Position numbers and translations under genes: made by a program. Source: Bacillota bacterium (GTDB lineage: Bacteria > Bacillota > Dethiobacteria > DTU022 > UBA8154). From it: a stretch of 9,367 nucleotides of DNA. The stretch's first letter is position 1. Every line of letters begins with the position of its first letter. The DNA is taken from positions 1,034-10,400 of the forward strand of contig DMPF01000122.1 of NCBI GenBank assembly GCA_003456095.1, read 5' to 3'. The notes under the pieces were generated by a model. The model was not told where the DNA came from. It saw nothing but the letters and a program-made list of their open reading frames with translations, and made no database searches. This document shows, one piece after another, positions 1-6,055 of the stretch.

Positions 1-439
1 GATTGTACCCGCCGGCCACGGCCCCGCCGATATCGGCCTGATGTCCTTTGGCGGCAGCCCAGGCGACAAGCTTGCCGTCATAAAATATGGGTTTGTAAAC
101 AGCCACGTCATTGTTCTGATTGCCCATGGAAAAGACATCGTTATGGAAAATCACATCGCCAGGATAAATTTCATCGCCAAAGTAATTGACGATATACTCA
201 CATACCGGTCCCAGTGAGAAAGAAAGAATGGGCAGGTTTTCCGTCTGCTCCAGCATCTTCCCTTTACCGTCATAAAGACCGGTGACAAAGTCTTTTGCTT
301 CGCATAGGATTGGTGAGCGTGCCGTCCTTGTAATGGCGTGGCTCATTTCCTGTGTGATGGACTTGAAACGGCGCTGCAACACCGATACCAGGATCTTATC
401 AATTTTGATACCGTTAATCACTTCCACTTCTTTACTCAT
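1..439 (-). CDS. Hydantoinase B / oxoprolinase-family protein, N-terminal part (cut by window edge)
   Basis: This is the first 146 codons of a HyuB-family subunit; the rest lies beyond the left edge. The minus-strand reading starts MSKEVEVINGIKIDKI and continues openly to position 1. Family features seen: an N-terminal helix region with QEMSHAITRTARSPILCEAKDF, then YPGDVIFHNDVFSMGNQNNDV (the usual GD-x-hhx-NDP-type segment), PIFYDGKLVAWAAAKGHQAD, and DIGGAVAGGYN, which matches the H..DiGG..pG region of HyuB, acetone carboxylase alpha and acetophenone carboxylase relatives. The ATG start is supported by GGGGAGG 7 nt upstream and overlaps the end of the hyuA-type gene by 8 bp, a typical translational coupling for this pair. 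HyuA and HyuB proteins work together in ATP-dependent hydrolysis of cyclic amides (hydantoin, 5-oxoproline, caprolactam) or carboxylation of ketones. Sequence alone does not choose between these. The family call is firm; the substrate is unknown. Confidence 0.9.
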   Translation of the reverse strand, partial: MSKEVEVINGIKIDKILVSVLQRRFKSITQEMSHAITRTARSPILCEAKDFVTGLYDGKGKMLEQTENLPILSFSLGPVCEYIVNYFGDEIYPGDVIFHNDVFSMGNQNNDVAVYKPIFYDGKLVAWAAAKGHQADIGGAVAGGYN

Positions 440-2540
440 TAAAAATCCTCCCCGCAAATTCTTTCTCTCTGTCTTTGAGGAAAATCATGAAACTGCCATA
501 ACGGTCCACGATTAAAGAGTATTCTGAGGTAATAAAAGCGGTTGTGTTCACTTGCTCCACAATGGCGGGGCCGGATATACGATTGCCAAAAAGTAGTTTT
601 GCCCCGTCAAATACAGGCACATCTGCATAGGAACGTGCGTTGGGCAGGTAAGCTTTACGATGGCGCTTGTAAGCCCCGGAGGAATCCTCACCGGCATACT
701 TCTCCTCGATGAAGCGGGGCTTTTCCGTACGGCCGATGCAAGTTGCACGCATGTTGATAATCTCAATGGGGGTACCTTCGTTTTCCAGGGAGTAGCCATA
801 GAGCATATTGTGCAGATTGTGAAACTTCAGGGCGATATTGTCCAGGTTGAAATCGAAGACATCGGACGCGGATATTTCCACGTTGACCTCATGATATTGT
901 TTGGTATAGCGCATATCCAAACTATAGAAATATTCCACGCGATCCCGGGGAATATTTTCCTTGAACAGGTCCTCTGTTCCTTCATTGGCCATTTCTTTAA
1001 AGAGGCCGGTAAATTTGTCGCGATCGATATTTTTTAATTGAACGGGGTAGGTGCGCACATAGTCGTGCTTCAAGTCGGACATAAGCATCCCGGCAGCACA
1101 GAAAATAGAAGACTCCTTGGGGACGACAATCACAGGAATCTCCAGTTCCAGGGCGATCATGCAGGCATGGTTGGGGCCGGCCCCACCAGCCACTACCAGG
1201 GGGTAATCGCGGGGGTCTTCGCCTTTTTTCACTGTAACCTCACGCACCCCTGCAGCCATATTTACGTTAATCACATTGTACATGCCCGCTGCAGCTTCAA
1301 CCATATCCAATTTCAACTTTTTCGCCAGCTTCTCTTCAATGCCTTTGGCCGCTTTATCGTAGTTCAGTTTCATACGGCCGCCGGCAAAGAAGTCAGCGTC
1401 AAGGTAACCAAGCACCAGGTCCGCATCGGTACATGCCGGCAGCTCGCCGCCAATATCGTAGCAGATTGGTCCCGGCTTGGAACCGGCGCTCTGGGGCCCC
1501 ATGCGCAAGAGACCGCCCTCATCGATCCAGCCGATACTGCCGCCTCCGGCACCAATGGTGACGATATCCAGCATCGGCAGGGCCAGACGCAGGCGGTTGA
1601 TCTCCCCCTCGCTGGTAATAAGGTGGGTCTTATTCTTAATCAGGGCGGCGTCAAAACTGGTGCCTCCCATATCTACGGTAAGACAGTCGTTAAAGCCGTT
1701 GATGGCCGTATAGGAAATCCCGGCTACCGGGCCGGCTGCCGGGCCGGAAAGAAGGGTCACAGCGGCCCTTTCTTCAGCAACCTGCGGCGAAACCACTCCA
1801 CCGTTGGACTGCATGATTAATAGGGTGCCAGCAAAACCCGCGTCCTCCAGGCGCTTAACCAGGCTGCGCAGGTAACGGCGCAGGATCGGCCCGGAGTAAG
1901 AGTTCAGCACGGTGGTGCTGACACGATCATAAAAGCGAATGGAGGGAAGGAGCGTACTGGACACAGTCAGGTACGTATCGGGCATCCTCTCCCGTATCAG
2001 TTGGGCTGCCTTTTCCTCGTGATCCCTGTTGGCAAAGGAGTTCATAAAGCAGATGGCTACGGCCTCTACTTTTTCTTTAATGAAAAGGTCGATAGCTTCC
2101 TCGACAGTGCTCAGATCAATGGGCACCAAAACCTCGCCGGCATAGTTCAGGCGTTCCTTGACGGGACGGCGCAGGTTGCGGGGGGAAAGGGGCTCCACGT
2201 TGGGAAAGCGGTTATTGTACTGCTCTTCCCGGATACCCCTGCGCATCTCCAGGCAGTCACGCAGACCCACCGTGGTTAAAAGGCCTGTCTTCGCCCCGTT
2301 ATAGGTAAGCACGGCATTTGTGGTTACGGTTGTGCCGTGGACAATCGTTTCTACCTGTTGCAAGAAATCCTGCAGAGATAAATTTTGATCAACGGCCATT
2401 TCGGAAAGACCGGTCATCAGCCCGATTGAAGGGTCGTCAGGGGTAGAGAGAACTTTGTAAATACGGGATGTTCCATCTTCAAAGGCGAGAAGGAAATCCG
2501 TGAAAGTCCCTCCTACATCAATACCTATCCTGTACTTCAC
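432..2540 (-). CDS. Hydantoinase A / acetone carboxylase beta-type ATP-dependent subunit (HyuA family)
   Basis: A full-length 702-residue protein of the hydantoinase/oxoprolinase family, cytosolic. The N-terminal Hydant_A_N domain opens with IGIDVGGTFTDF (residues 5-16), the phosphate-binding loop of the actin/ASKHA-like fold, and VHGTTVTTNAVL (about 68-78). The central Hydantoinase_A domain shows LLSGPAAGPVAG (263-274), VDMGGTSFDAAL (289-300), and IGAGGGSIGW followed by GPQSAGSKPGPICY (about 329-361). The C-terminal domain ends with SGPAIVEQVNTTAFI. The start codon is GTG with AGGAGG 8 nt upstream. It lies 98 bp after the mutase large subunit and overlaps the hyuB-type gene. Known relatives are N-methylhydantoinase, 5-oxoprolinase, caprolactamase, and acetone or acetophenone carboxylase; all use ATP to activate a carbonyl or bicarbonate. 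I cannot tell the lactamase from the carboxylase role here. Family certain, reaction uncertain. Confidence 0.93.
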   Translation of the reverse strand: MKYRIGIDVGGTFTDFLLAFEDGTSRIYKVLSTPDDPSIGLMTGLSEMAVDQNLSLQDFLQQVETIVHGTTVTTNAVLTYNGAKTGLLTTVGLRDCLEMRRGIREEQYNNRFPNVEPLSPRNLRRPVKERLNYAGEVLVPIDLSTVEEAIDLFIKEKVEAVAICFMNSFANRDHEEKAAQLIRERMPDTYLTVSSTLLPSIRFYDRVSTTVLNSYSGPILRRYLRSLVKRLEDAGFAGTLLIMQSNGGVVSPQVAEERAAVTLLSGPAAGPVAGISYTAINGFNDCLTVDMGGTSFDAALIKNKTHLITSEGEINRLRLALPMLDIVTIGAGGGSIGWIDEGGLLRMGPQSAGSKPGPICYDIGGELPACTDADLVLGYLDADFFAGGRMKLNYDKAAKGIEEKLAKKLKLDMVEAAAGMYNVINVNMAAGVREVTVKKGEDPRDYPLVVAGGAGPNHACMIALELEIPVIVVPKESSIFCAAGMLMSDLKHDYVRTYPVQLKNIDRDKFTGLFKEMANEGTEDLFKENIPRDRVEYFYSLDMRYTKQYHEVNVEISASDVFDFNLDNIALKFHNLHNMLYGYSLENEGTPIEIINMRATCIGRTEKPRFIEEKYAGEDSSGAYKRHRKAYLPNARSYADVPVFDGAKLLFGNRISGPAIVEQVNTTAFITSEYSLIVDRYGSFMIFLKDREKEFAGRIFNE
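447..453 (-). promoter_or_regulatory. Ribosome binding site of the hyuB-type gene, inside hyuA
   Basis: GGGGAGG on the minus strand lies 7 nt before the ATG at 439. It sits within the last codons of the upstream hyuA-type gene, so the two genes are translationally coupled. It fixes the start of the partial downstream gene. Confidence 0.75.
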
Positions 2541-2548
2541 AATACCTG

Positions 2549-2554
2549 CCTCCT
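2549..2554 (-). promoter_or_regulatory. Ribosome binding site deciding the GTG start of the hyuA-type gene
   Basis: AGGAGG on the minus strand, 8 nt before the GTG at 2540, is a near-perfect Shine-Dalgarno. The encoded protein then begins MKYRIGIDVGGTF, exactly where family members begin, so the GTG start is well supported. Confidence 0.8.
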
Positions 2555-2593
2555 TTTTGGATGTCAGAAGTCGGTGGGCCTGTGGGTCGGAAA

Positions 2594-2635
2594 CTTCTTG
2601 CCTTCTGCATCCTGCCTCTTGTATCTTGATCCTTG
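2594..2635 (-). repeat. Degenerate 7-bp tandem repeat (six units) between the mutase and hyuA genes
   Basis: Read on the minus strand just after the mutase stop codon, six consecutive heptamers fit without gap: CAAGGAT, CAAGATA, CAAGAGG, CAGGATG, CAGAAGG, CAAGAAG. Every unit begins CA and is purine-rich. The array is followed by a second imperfect pair in the same gap (TCGG, GGGCC, GTGGG and TCGG elements at 2571-2590 on the plus strand). It contains no obvious ORF and lies outside both genes. It could be a microsatellite-like intergenic element, a transcript-processing site, or a protein/RNA binding tract. The function is unknown. Confidence 0.7.
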
Positions 2636-2638
2636 AAT

Positions 2639-4261
2639 CTAGAATATTGATGGTTCCTTGAATTCCCCGTATACATCTTTCAGCACCGCGGTCATCTCTC
2701 CAATGGTGGCATAGGCCTTGACCGCTTCCACAAGGTATGGCATGACGTTCTTGCCGGCTCGGGTCGCCGCTTCCAGGTCTTTCAGTGTTTTTGCCACCAA
2801 GCTGGAACTGCGCTCGGCCTTAACTTCCTTGAGACGTTTTACTTGCTCATCCAGAACACGGCTGTCGTACTCGTGCAGCTCTACATCTTTTTCATCTTCG
2901 GGCACCTCAAATTTGTTGACACCGACCTTAATCAGCCGTCCTTCTTCGATGGCCCTTTCCTGCTCATAGGCCTGGCGTGCCACCTCGCGTTGCACGTAAC
3001 CGTCAGCTACTGCCTTGGCCATGCCGCCGATCTCCTCCACCCGCTTCATCTCTTCTCTGATCTTCTCTTCCATTTCACTGGTCAACGCTTCCACATAGTA
3101 AGAACCGGCGAGGGGATCGATAGTATCCCGCAGACCCATCTCCTCAGCAAGAATATGGAAGGTCATCAGGGAGATCAGCGCCGACTTAGGGGTGGGAATG
3201 GTATAAGCTTCATCAAAAGAACAGAGGGCTGAGGTCTGAGTGCCGCTCAAGGTGGCAATCAGGGCATAGTAGGCGCCGCGTACGATGTTGTTTTCCGGCT
3301 GCTGCTTGGTCAGTCCCGCGCCGCCGCCGCCGGCAAGCATGCGGAACTGCAGGGAACGTTTGTCTTTGGCGCTGTAACGTTCTTTGATCGTGCGGGCCCA
3401 GAGGCGGCGCGCCGCACGAAACTTGCATATCTGTTCAAACAGGTTGCCGTAAATGTCCAGGTTGAAAGAGATTCGCCCCACGAAATTATCGATATCCAGA
3501 CCCCGCTCCAACACATGGTCAATATAGGCAATGGCGATCTCGAAGGCGTAGGAGATCTCCTGGACCGGGTTGGCGCCCGACTCACGGATGTGGTAGCCGC
3601 AGACGCTCACAGGATAGGTGCGAGGCATGACTTTGCTGCTGTATTCGATGGTGTCGCCGATGAGCTTGATTGACGGCCCCACGGGGAAGATCCACATGCC
3701 CCGGCCAACCATTTCTTTGAGGATATCGTTCTGCGGCGTGGCGCTGATCTTGGAGAGGGAGAAGCCGTATTTCTCCGCTACAGCCTGGTACATAGCCAAG
3801 GCAATGGAGGCGACGGCGTTAATCGTAAGGCCGCTGCCGATCCGCTCCAAGTCGATACCTTCAAAAGCCACCTCATAGTCACGCAGAGTATCCACTGCCA
3901 TACCCACCCGGCCCACTTCCCCTACAGCCATGGGATCGTCCGAGTCGAGTCCCATCTGTGTGGGCAGGTCATAGGCGACGTTCAGGCCGGTCTGACCGTT
4001 GGCGATCAGAAACTTGAAACGCTCGTTGGTCTCCTTGGGTGTGCCGAAACCGGAATACTGGCGGGTTGTCCAGGAGCGACTGCGGTACATCTCAGGGTGA
4101 ATGCCCCGAGTATAGGGAAATTCGCCGGGCAGGCCCAAGTCTTTCTCGTAGTCCCAGTTCTTTAAATCTTCCGGGGTGTAGAGGCTTTTTACCTTAATTC
4201 CCGATTCCAGGATGACCTCTTTGATCTCATCCCCTTCTTTTTTATACATGGCACCGCTCAT
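2639..4261 (-). CDS. Adenosylcobalamin-dependent acyl-CoA mutase, large catalytic subunit (methylmalonyl-CoA mutase family, divergent)
   Basis: A 540-residue TIM-barrel catalytic subunit of the methylmalonyl-CoA mutase family, lacking the B12 domain, which is encoded by the gene just upstream. It is expected to rearrange the carbon skeleton of an acyl-CoA by a radical mechanism. Aligned from memory to Propionibacterium MCM, it keeps Tyr69 (MCM Y89, in TTRQY), Gln177 (Q197), Arg187 (R207), Tyr223-His224 (Y243/H244), Glu227 (E247), Arg263 and Ser265 (R283/S285), Gln342 (Q361) and Glu351 (E370). Tyr69 and Arg187 argue for a substrate with a free carboxylate, unlike isobutyryl- or 2-hydroxyisobutyryl-CoA mutases. 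Oddly, the motif FHTQ is replaced by MLAG, so H328 and Q330 become Leu309 and Gly311 within a glycine run (311-314), and N366 becomes Cys347. The ATG start has AGGAGGA at 5 nt. Fold and cofactor class are near certain; calling it a true methylmalonyl-CoA mutase is not safe. Confidence 0.93.
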   Translation of the reverse strand: MSGAMYKKEGDEIKEVILESGIKVKSLYTPEDLKNWDYEKDLGLPGEFPYTRGIHPEMYRSRSWTTRQYSGFGTPKETNERFKFLIANGQTGLNVAYDLPTQMGLDSDDPMAVGEVGRVGMAVDTLRDYEVAFEGIDLERIGSGLTINAVASIALAMYQAVAEKYGFSLSKISATPQNDILKEMVGRGMWIFPVGPSIKLIGDTIEYSSKVMPRTYPVSVCGYHIRESGANPVQEISYAFEIAIAYIDHVLERGLDIDNFVGRISFNLDIYGNLFEQICKFRAARRLWARTIKERYSAKDKRSLQFRMLAGGGGAGLTKQQPENNIVRGAYYALIATLSGTQTSALCSFDEAYTIPTPKSALISLMTFHILAEEMGLRDTIDPLAGSYYVEALTSEMEEKIREEMKRVEEIGGMAKAVADGYVQREVARQAYEQERAIEEGRLIKVGVNKFEVPEDEKDVELHEYDSRVLDEQVKRLKEVKAERSSSLVAKTLKDLEAATRAGKNVMPYLVEAVKAYATIGEMTAVLKDVYGEFKEPSIF

Positions 4262-4266
4262 GGTCT

Positions 4267-4273
4267 TCCTCCT
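4267..4273 (-). promoter_or_regulatory. Ribosome binding site of the mutase large subunit
   Basis: AGGAGGA on the minus strand ends 5 nt before the ATG at 4261. It selects this ATG over the in-frame ATG four codons further in (MSGAM). Confidence 0.75.
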
Positions 4274-4360
4274 AAAATCTATAATTTACCGATAAAATCT
4301 TGATATTTGGCTACCGGTCTGTTTCACCGAACCCCTACAAAATATCGTTTGTGTGTTTCT

Positions 4361-4774
4361 TTATATGGCTTTGCACAGTTTGGGCGCTTCTTCTTTAAAA
4401 AAGGTGATAATCTCACTGAACTTGGTTCCCCCGGGGAAAACAGCGCTGGCGCCCAGTTCTTTCAGTTTCAACACATCGGGGCGGGAGATCACCCCGCCGA
4501 CTGTTACGAGGATATCATCGACTTTCTTCTCGCGTAACTTTTGCATCAGCTTTTCCATGATAGGCAGGTGCCCCCCCGTCATCACGCTCAGGCCGATTAC
4601 ATCCACGTCTTCCTGAATGGCCATCTCTACAATCTGATCCACAGACTTGTGCAACCCCGTGTAGATGACATCCATCCCGGCGTCCTTGAGGAGATAGGCG
4701 ACAACTTTTGCTCCCCGATCATGACCGTCCAACCCGGGTTTTGCCACCATGACACGCAAAGTTCGCTCTTTCAC
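4361..4774 (-). CDS. B12-binding small subunit of acyl-CoA mutase (methylmalonyl-CoA mutase C-terminal domain type)
   Basis: A 137-residue stand-alone cobalamin-binding domain of Rossmann-like fold. The segment VAKPGLDGHDRG places Lys12, Asp16 and His18 at the spacing of MCM K604, D608 and H610. His18 of the DxHxxG motif (16-21) should replace dimethylbenzimidazole as the lower cobalt ligand (base-off/His-on). The second motif reads GLSVMTGGH (61-69; canonical SxL has Met in place of Leu), and VGGVIS (92-97) supplies the GG that packs against the nucleotide tail. The length matches the small subunit of split mutases. It starts with GTG; the only ribosome binding site candidate is AAAGGGG about 11 nt upstream, which is weaker than its neighbours. 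It precedes the large-subunit gene by 99 bp, and together they should form the holoenzyme. Confidence is high. Confidence 0.94.
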   Translation of the reverse strand: MKERTLRVMVAKPGLDGHDRGAKVVAYLLKDAGMDVIYTGLHKSVDQIVEMAIQEDVDVIGLSVMTGGHLPIMEKLMQKLREKKVDDILVTVGGVISRPDVLKLKELGASAVFPGGTKFSEIITFFKEEAPKLCKAI

Positions 4775-4835
4775 AGTGCTACCAACCCCTTTAATAGAAT
4801 TACTTTTGCGTAAATTAATCTTGACAATACCTGAC

Positions 4836-4849
4836 AGGCAACACTGCCT
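4836..4849 (-). other. Short stem-loop directly after the acyl-CoA dehydrogenase stop
   Basis: AGGCA and TGCCT form a 5-bp perfect stem with a 4-nt loop, immediately following the TGA of the acyl-CoA dehydrogenase. No T-run follows on the minus strand, so it is not a standard intrinsic terminator. At most it could be a weak mRNA stabiliser or processing site between this gene and the B12 subunit. Confidence 0.3.
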
Positions 4850-5992
4850 TCACTGTTTCAGCAGATCTGCCGCAATATATAGCTGCTGGGCCTGTGTATC
4901 CTCTTCAATGATCTGGAGCATCTTGGCATCGCGCATAAATTTCTCCAGGGGGTATTCGCGGGAATAGCCGTAACCGCCCATGATCTGGATGGCATCAATG
5001 GTGGTTTTCAGCGCCGCTTCGGTAGCCACAAAGCGGGCCATCGCCGCCTTGCTGTTCGCCGCTGCCGCCTCGTCCCGCAGCCAGACGGCCTGGTATGTCA
5101 GCAACCTGGAGGCCTCAATACCTGCCGCCATCTTGGCAAGCATCACGCGGATCGCCTGGAAATCGGCGATGGGACGCCCGAATTGAACCCTTTCCCCGGC
5201 ATACTTGGCCGCCTGCTCCATCGCCGCTTGGGCCACACCGGTAGCCATTGCGGCAATCAAGGGACGGGTCAGTTCAAAGGTTTGTGCAGCCAGACTATAC
5301 CCGCTCCCCTCCTTACCGACGAGATTTTCCACCGGGATCCTTGCATTTTCAAATACCACATCCGCCGTGGCGGCAGCGCGTAACCCCAATTTGTGCACCG
5401 GTGCCCCGATGGTGATTCCGGGAGTATCCTTCTCCACAAGAAGAACAGAGAGGTCCTTTCCCTTTTCTTCCCCCGTTTTGGCAAATACAATGAAAAAATC
5501 GGCATAGGGAGCATTGGTAACAAAAGTCTTGCGCCCGTTTAACAGGTACGCCCCGCCGCTATGCCGCGCCGTCGTGGCCAGGCGGGTCAGATCCGTGCCA
5601 GCCTCCGCCTCATAAAGGGCGAGAGCGGCCAATTTGCCCCCGGCGCAGTCACAGGCGGCGGTGAGGTATTTCACCTTCTGCTCTTCCGTTCCGCCCACAA
5701 TAATGGGATAAAGGGCAATGGTATTATTTCCTGCGGCCAGCGTCACGCCTGCACAGCCGTAAGCAAGTTCTTCCATGATAATTGCCGCGGAAACAAAATC
5801 AACTCCCGGACCGCCATATTTTTCCGGAACGGATAAATTGGTCAGTCCCAGGTTATCCAGCTTGCTTAAAATCTCCTTTGGAAAGCGTTCCTCTTCATCC
5901 CAGGCAGGGGCCAGCGGCACGATCTCTTTCTCCCGGAAATCCCGCACCATCTTGCGAATAGCTTCCTGCTCCTCGTTAATTTTAAAATGCAC
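4850..5992 (-). CDS. Acyl-CoA dehydrogenase (FAD-dependent)
   Basis: A 380-residue short/branched-chain-type acyl-CoA dehydrogenase that should form a 2,3-enoyl-CoA, passing electrons to ETF or an equivalent. Domain order is normal: N-terminal helices (EEQEAIRKMVRDFREKEIVP), PEKYGGPG, the beta domain with ALYEAEAGTDLT (flavin/substrate signature) and LNGRKTFVTNAPYADFFIV, and the C-terminal helices with VQFGRPIADFQAIRVMLAKMA and IMGGYGYSREYPLEKFMRDAK. The likely catalytic base is Glu363 (GTG numbering) in QIIEEDTQAQ; the usual Glu-Gly-Thr there is Glu-Glu-Asp. I chose the GTG at 5992, giving MHFKINEEQ, because GGGGGAG lies 7 nt upstream and it yields the family-typical length. An ATG nine codons earlier (6019) has no ribosome binding site. 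Located between the CoA-transferase and the B12 subunit, it probably acts on the activated acid. The specific substrate is unknown. Confidence 0.93.
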   Translation of the reverse strand: MHFKINEEQEAIRKMVRDFREKEIVPLAPAWDEEERFPKEILSKLDNLGLTNLSVPEKYGGPGVDFVSAAIIMEELAYGCAGVTLAAGNNTIALYPIIVGGTEEQKVKYLTAACDCAGGKLAALALYEAEAGTDLTRLATTARHSGGAYLLNGRKTFVTNAPYADFFIVFAKTGEEKGKDLSVLLVEKDTPGITIGAPVHKLGLRAAATADVVFENARIPVENLVGKEGSGYSLAAQTFELTRPLIAAMATGVAQAAMEQAAKYAGERVQFGRPIADFQAIRVMLAKMAAGIEASRLLTYQAVWLRDEAAAANSKAAMARFVATEAALKTTIDAIQIMGGYGYSREYPLEKFMRDAKMLQIIEEDTQAQQLYIAADLLKQ

Positions 5993-5999
5993 CTGAAAT

Positions 6000-6006
6000 C
6001 TCCCCC
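6000..6006 (-). promoter_or_regulatory. Ribosome binding site selecting the GTG start of acyl-CoA dehydrogenase
   Basis: GGGGGAG lies 7 nt upstream of the GTG at 5992. A second AGGAGG at 6009-6014 is 16 nt away, too distant for that start. It lies downstream of the alternative ATG at 6019, so it cannot serve that one either. This supports a protein 9 residues shorter than the longest reading frame. Confidence 0.7.
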
Positions 6007-6055
6007 ATCCTCCTGGCATTGTGCTAAAATACTAGAACATCGCCGATTGCACCGG

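Noticed and set aside
1038..1820. A 260-codon plus-strand open frame opposite hyuA
   Set aside because: It lies wholly antisense to a gene with strong family motifs. Its translation shows no recognisable domain and it has no convincing ribosome binding site. It is a shadow frame of the GC-rich codons of hyuA.
4262..4360. Possible riboswitch (for example cobalamin) before the mutase large subunit
   Set aside because: At 99 bp the gap is too short for a B12 riboswitch, and I saw no B12-box-like sequence. Only an ACCGGT palindrome and AT-rich sequence are present.
4820..4850. Possible promoter with TTGACA on the plus strand and TTGTCA on the minus strand
   Set aside because: No matching -10 hexamer at 16-18 bp was found on the minus strand, and on the plus strand it would face no gene. 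Read-through from the upstream genes explains expression.
5993..6019. Longer N-terminus for the acyl-CoA dehydrogenase (MPGGWGRFQV)
   Set aside because: The extra nine residues are translated from the ribosome binding sites themselves (AGGAGG and GGGGGAG), and the ATG at 6019 has none of its own. The GTG at 5992 is preferred.
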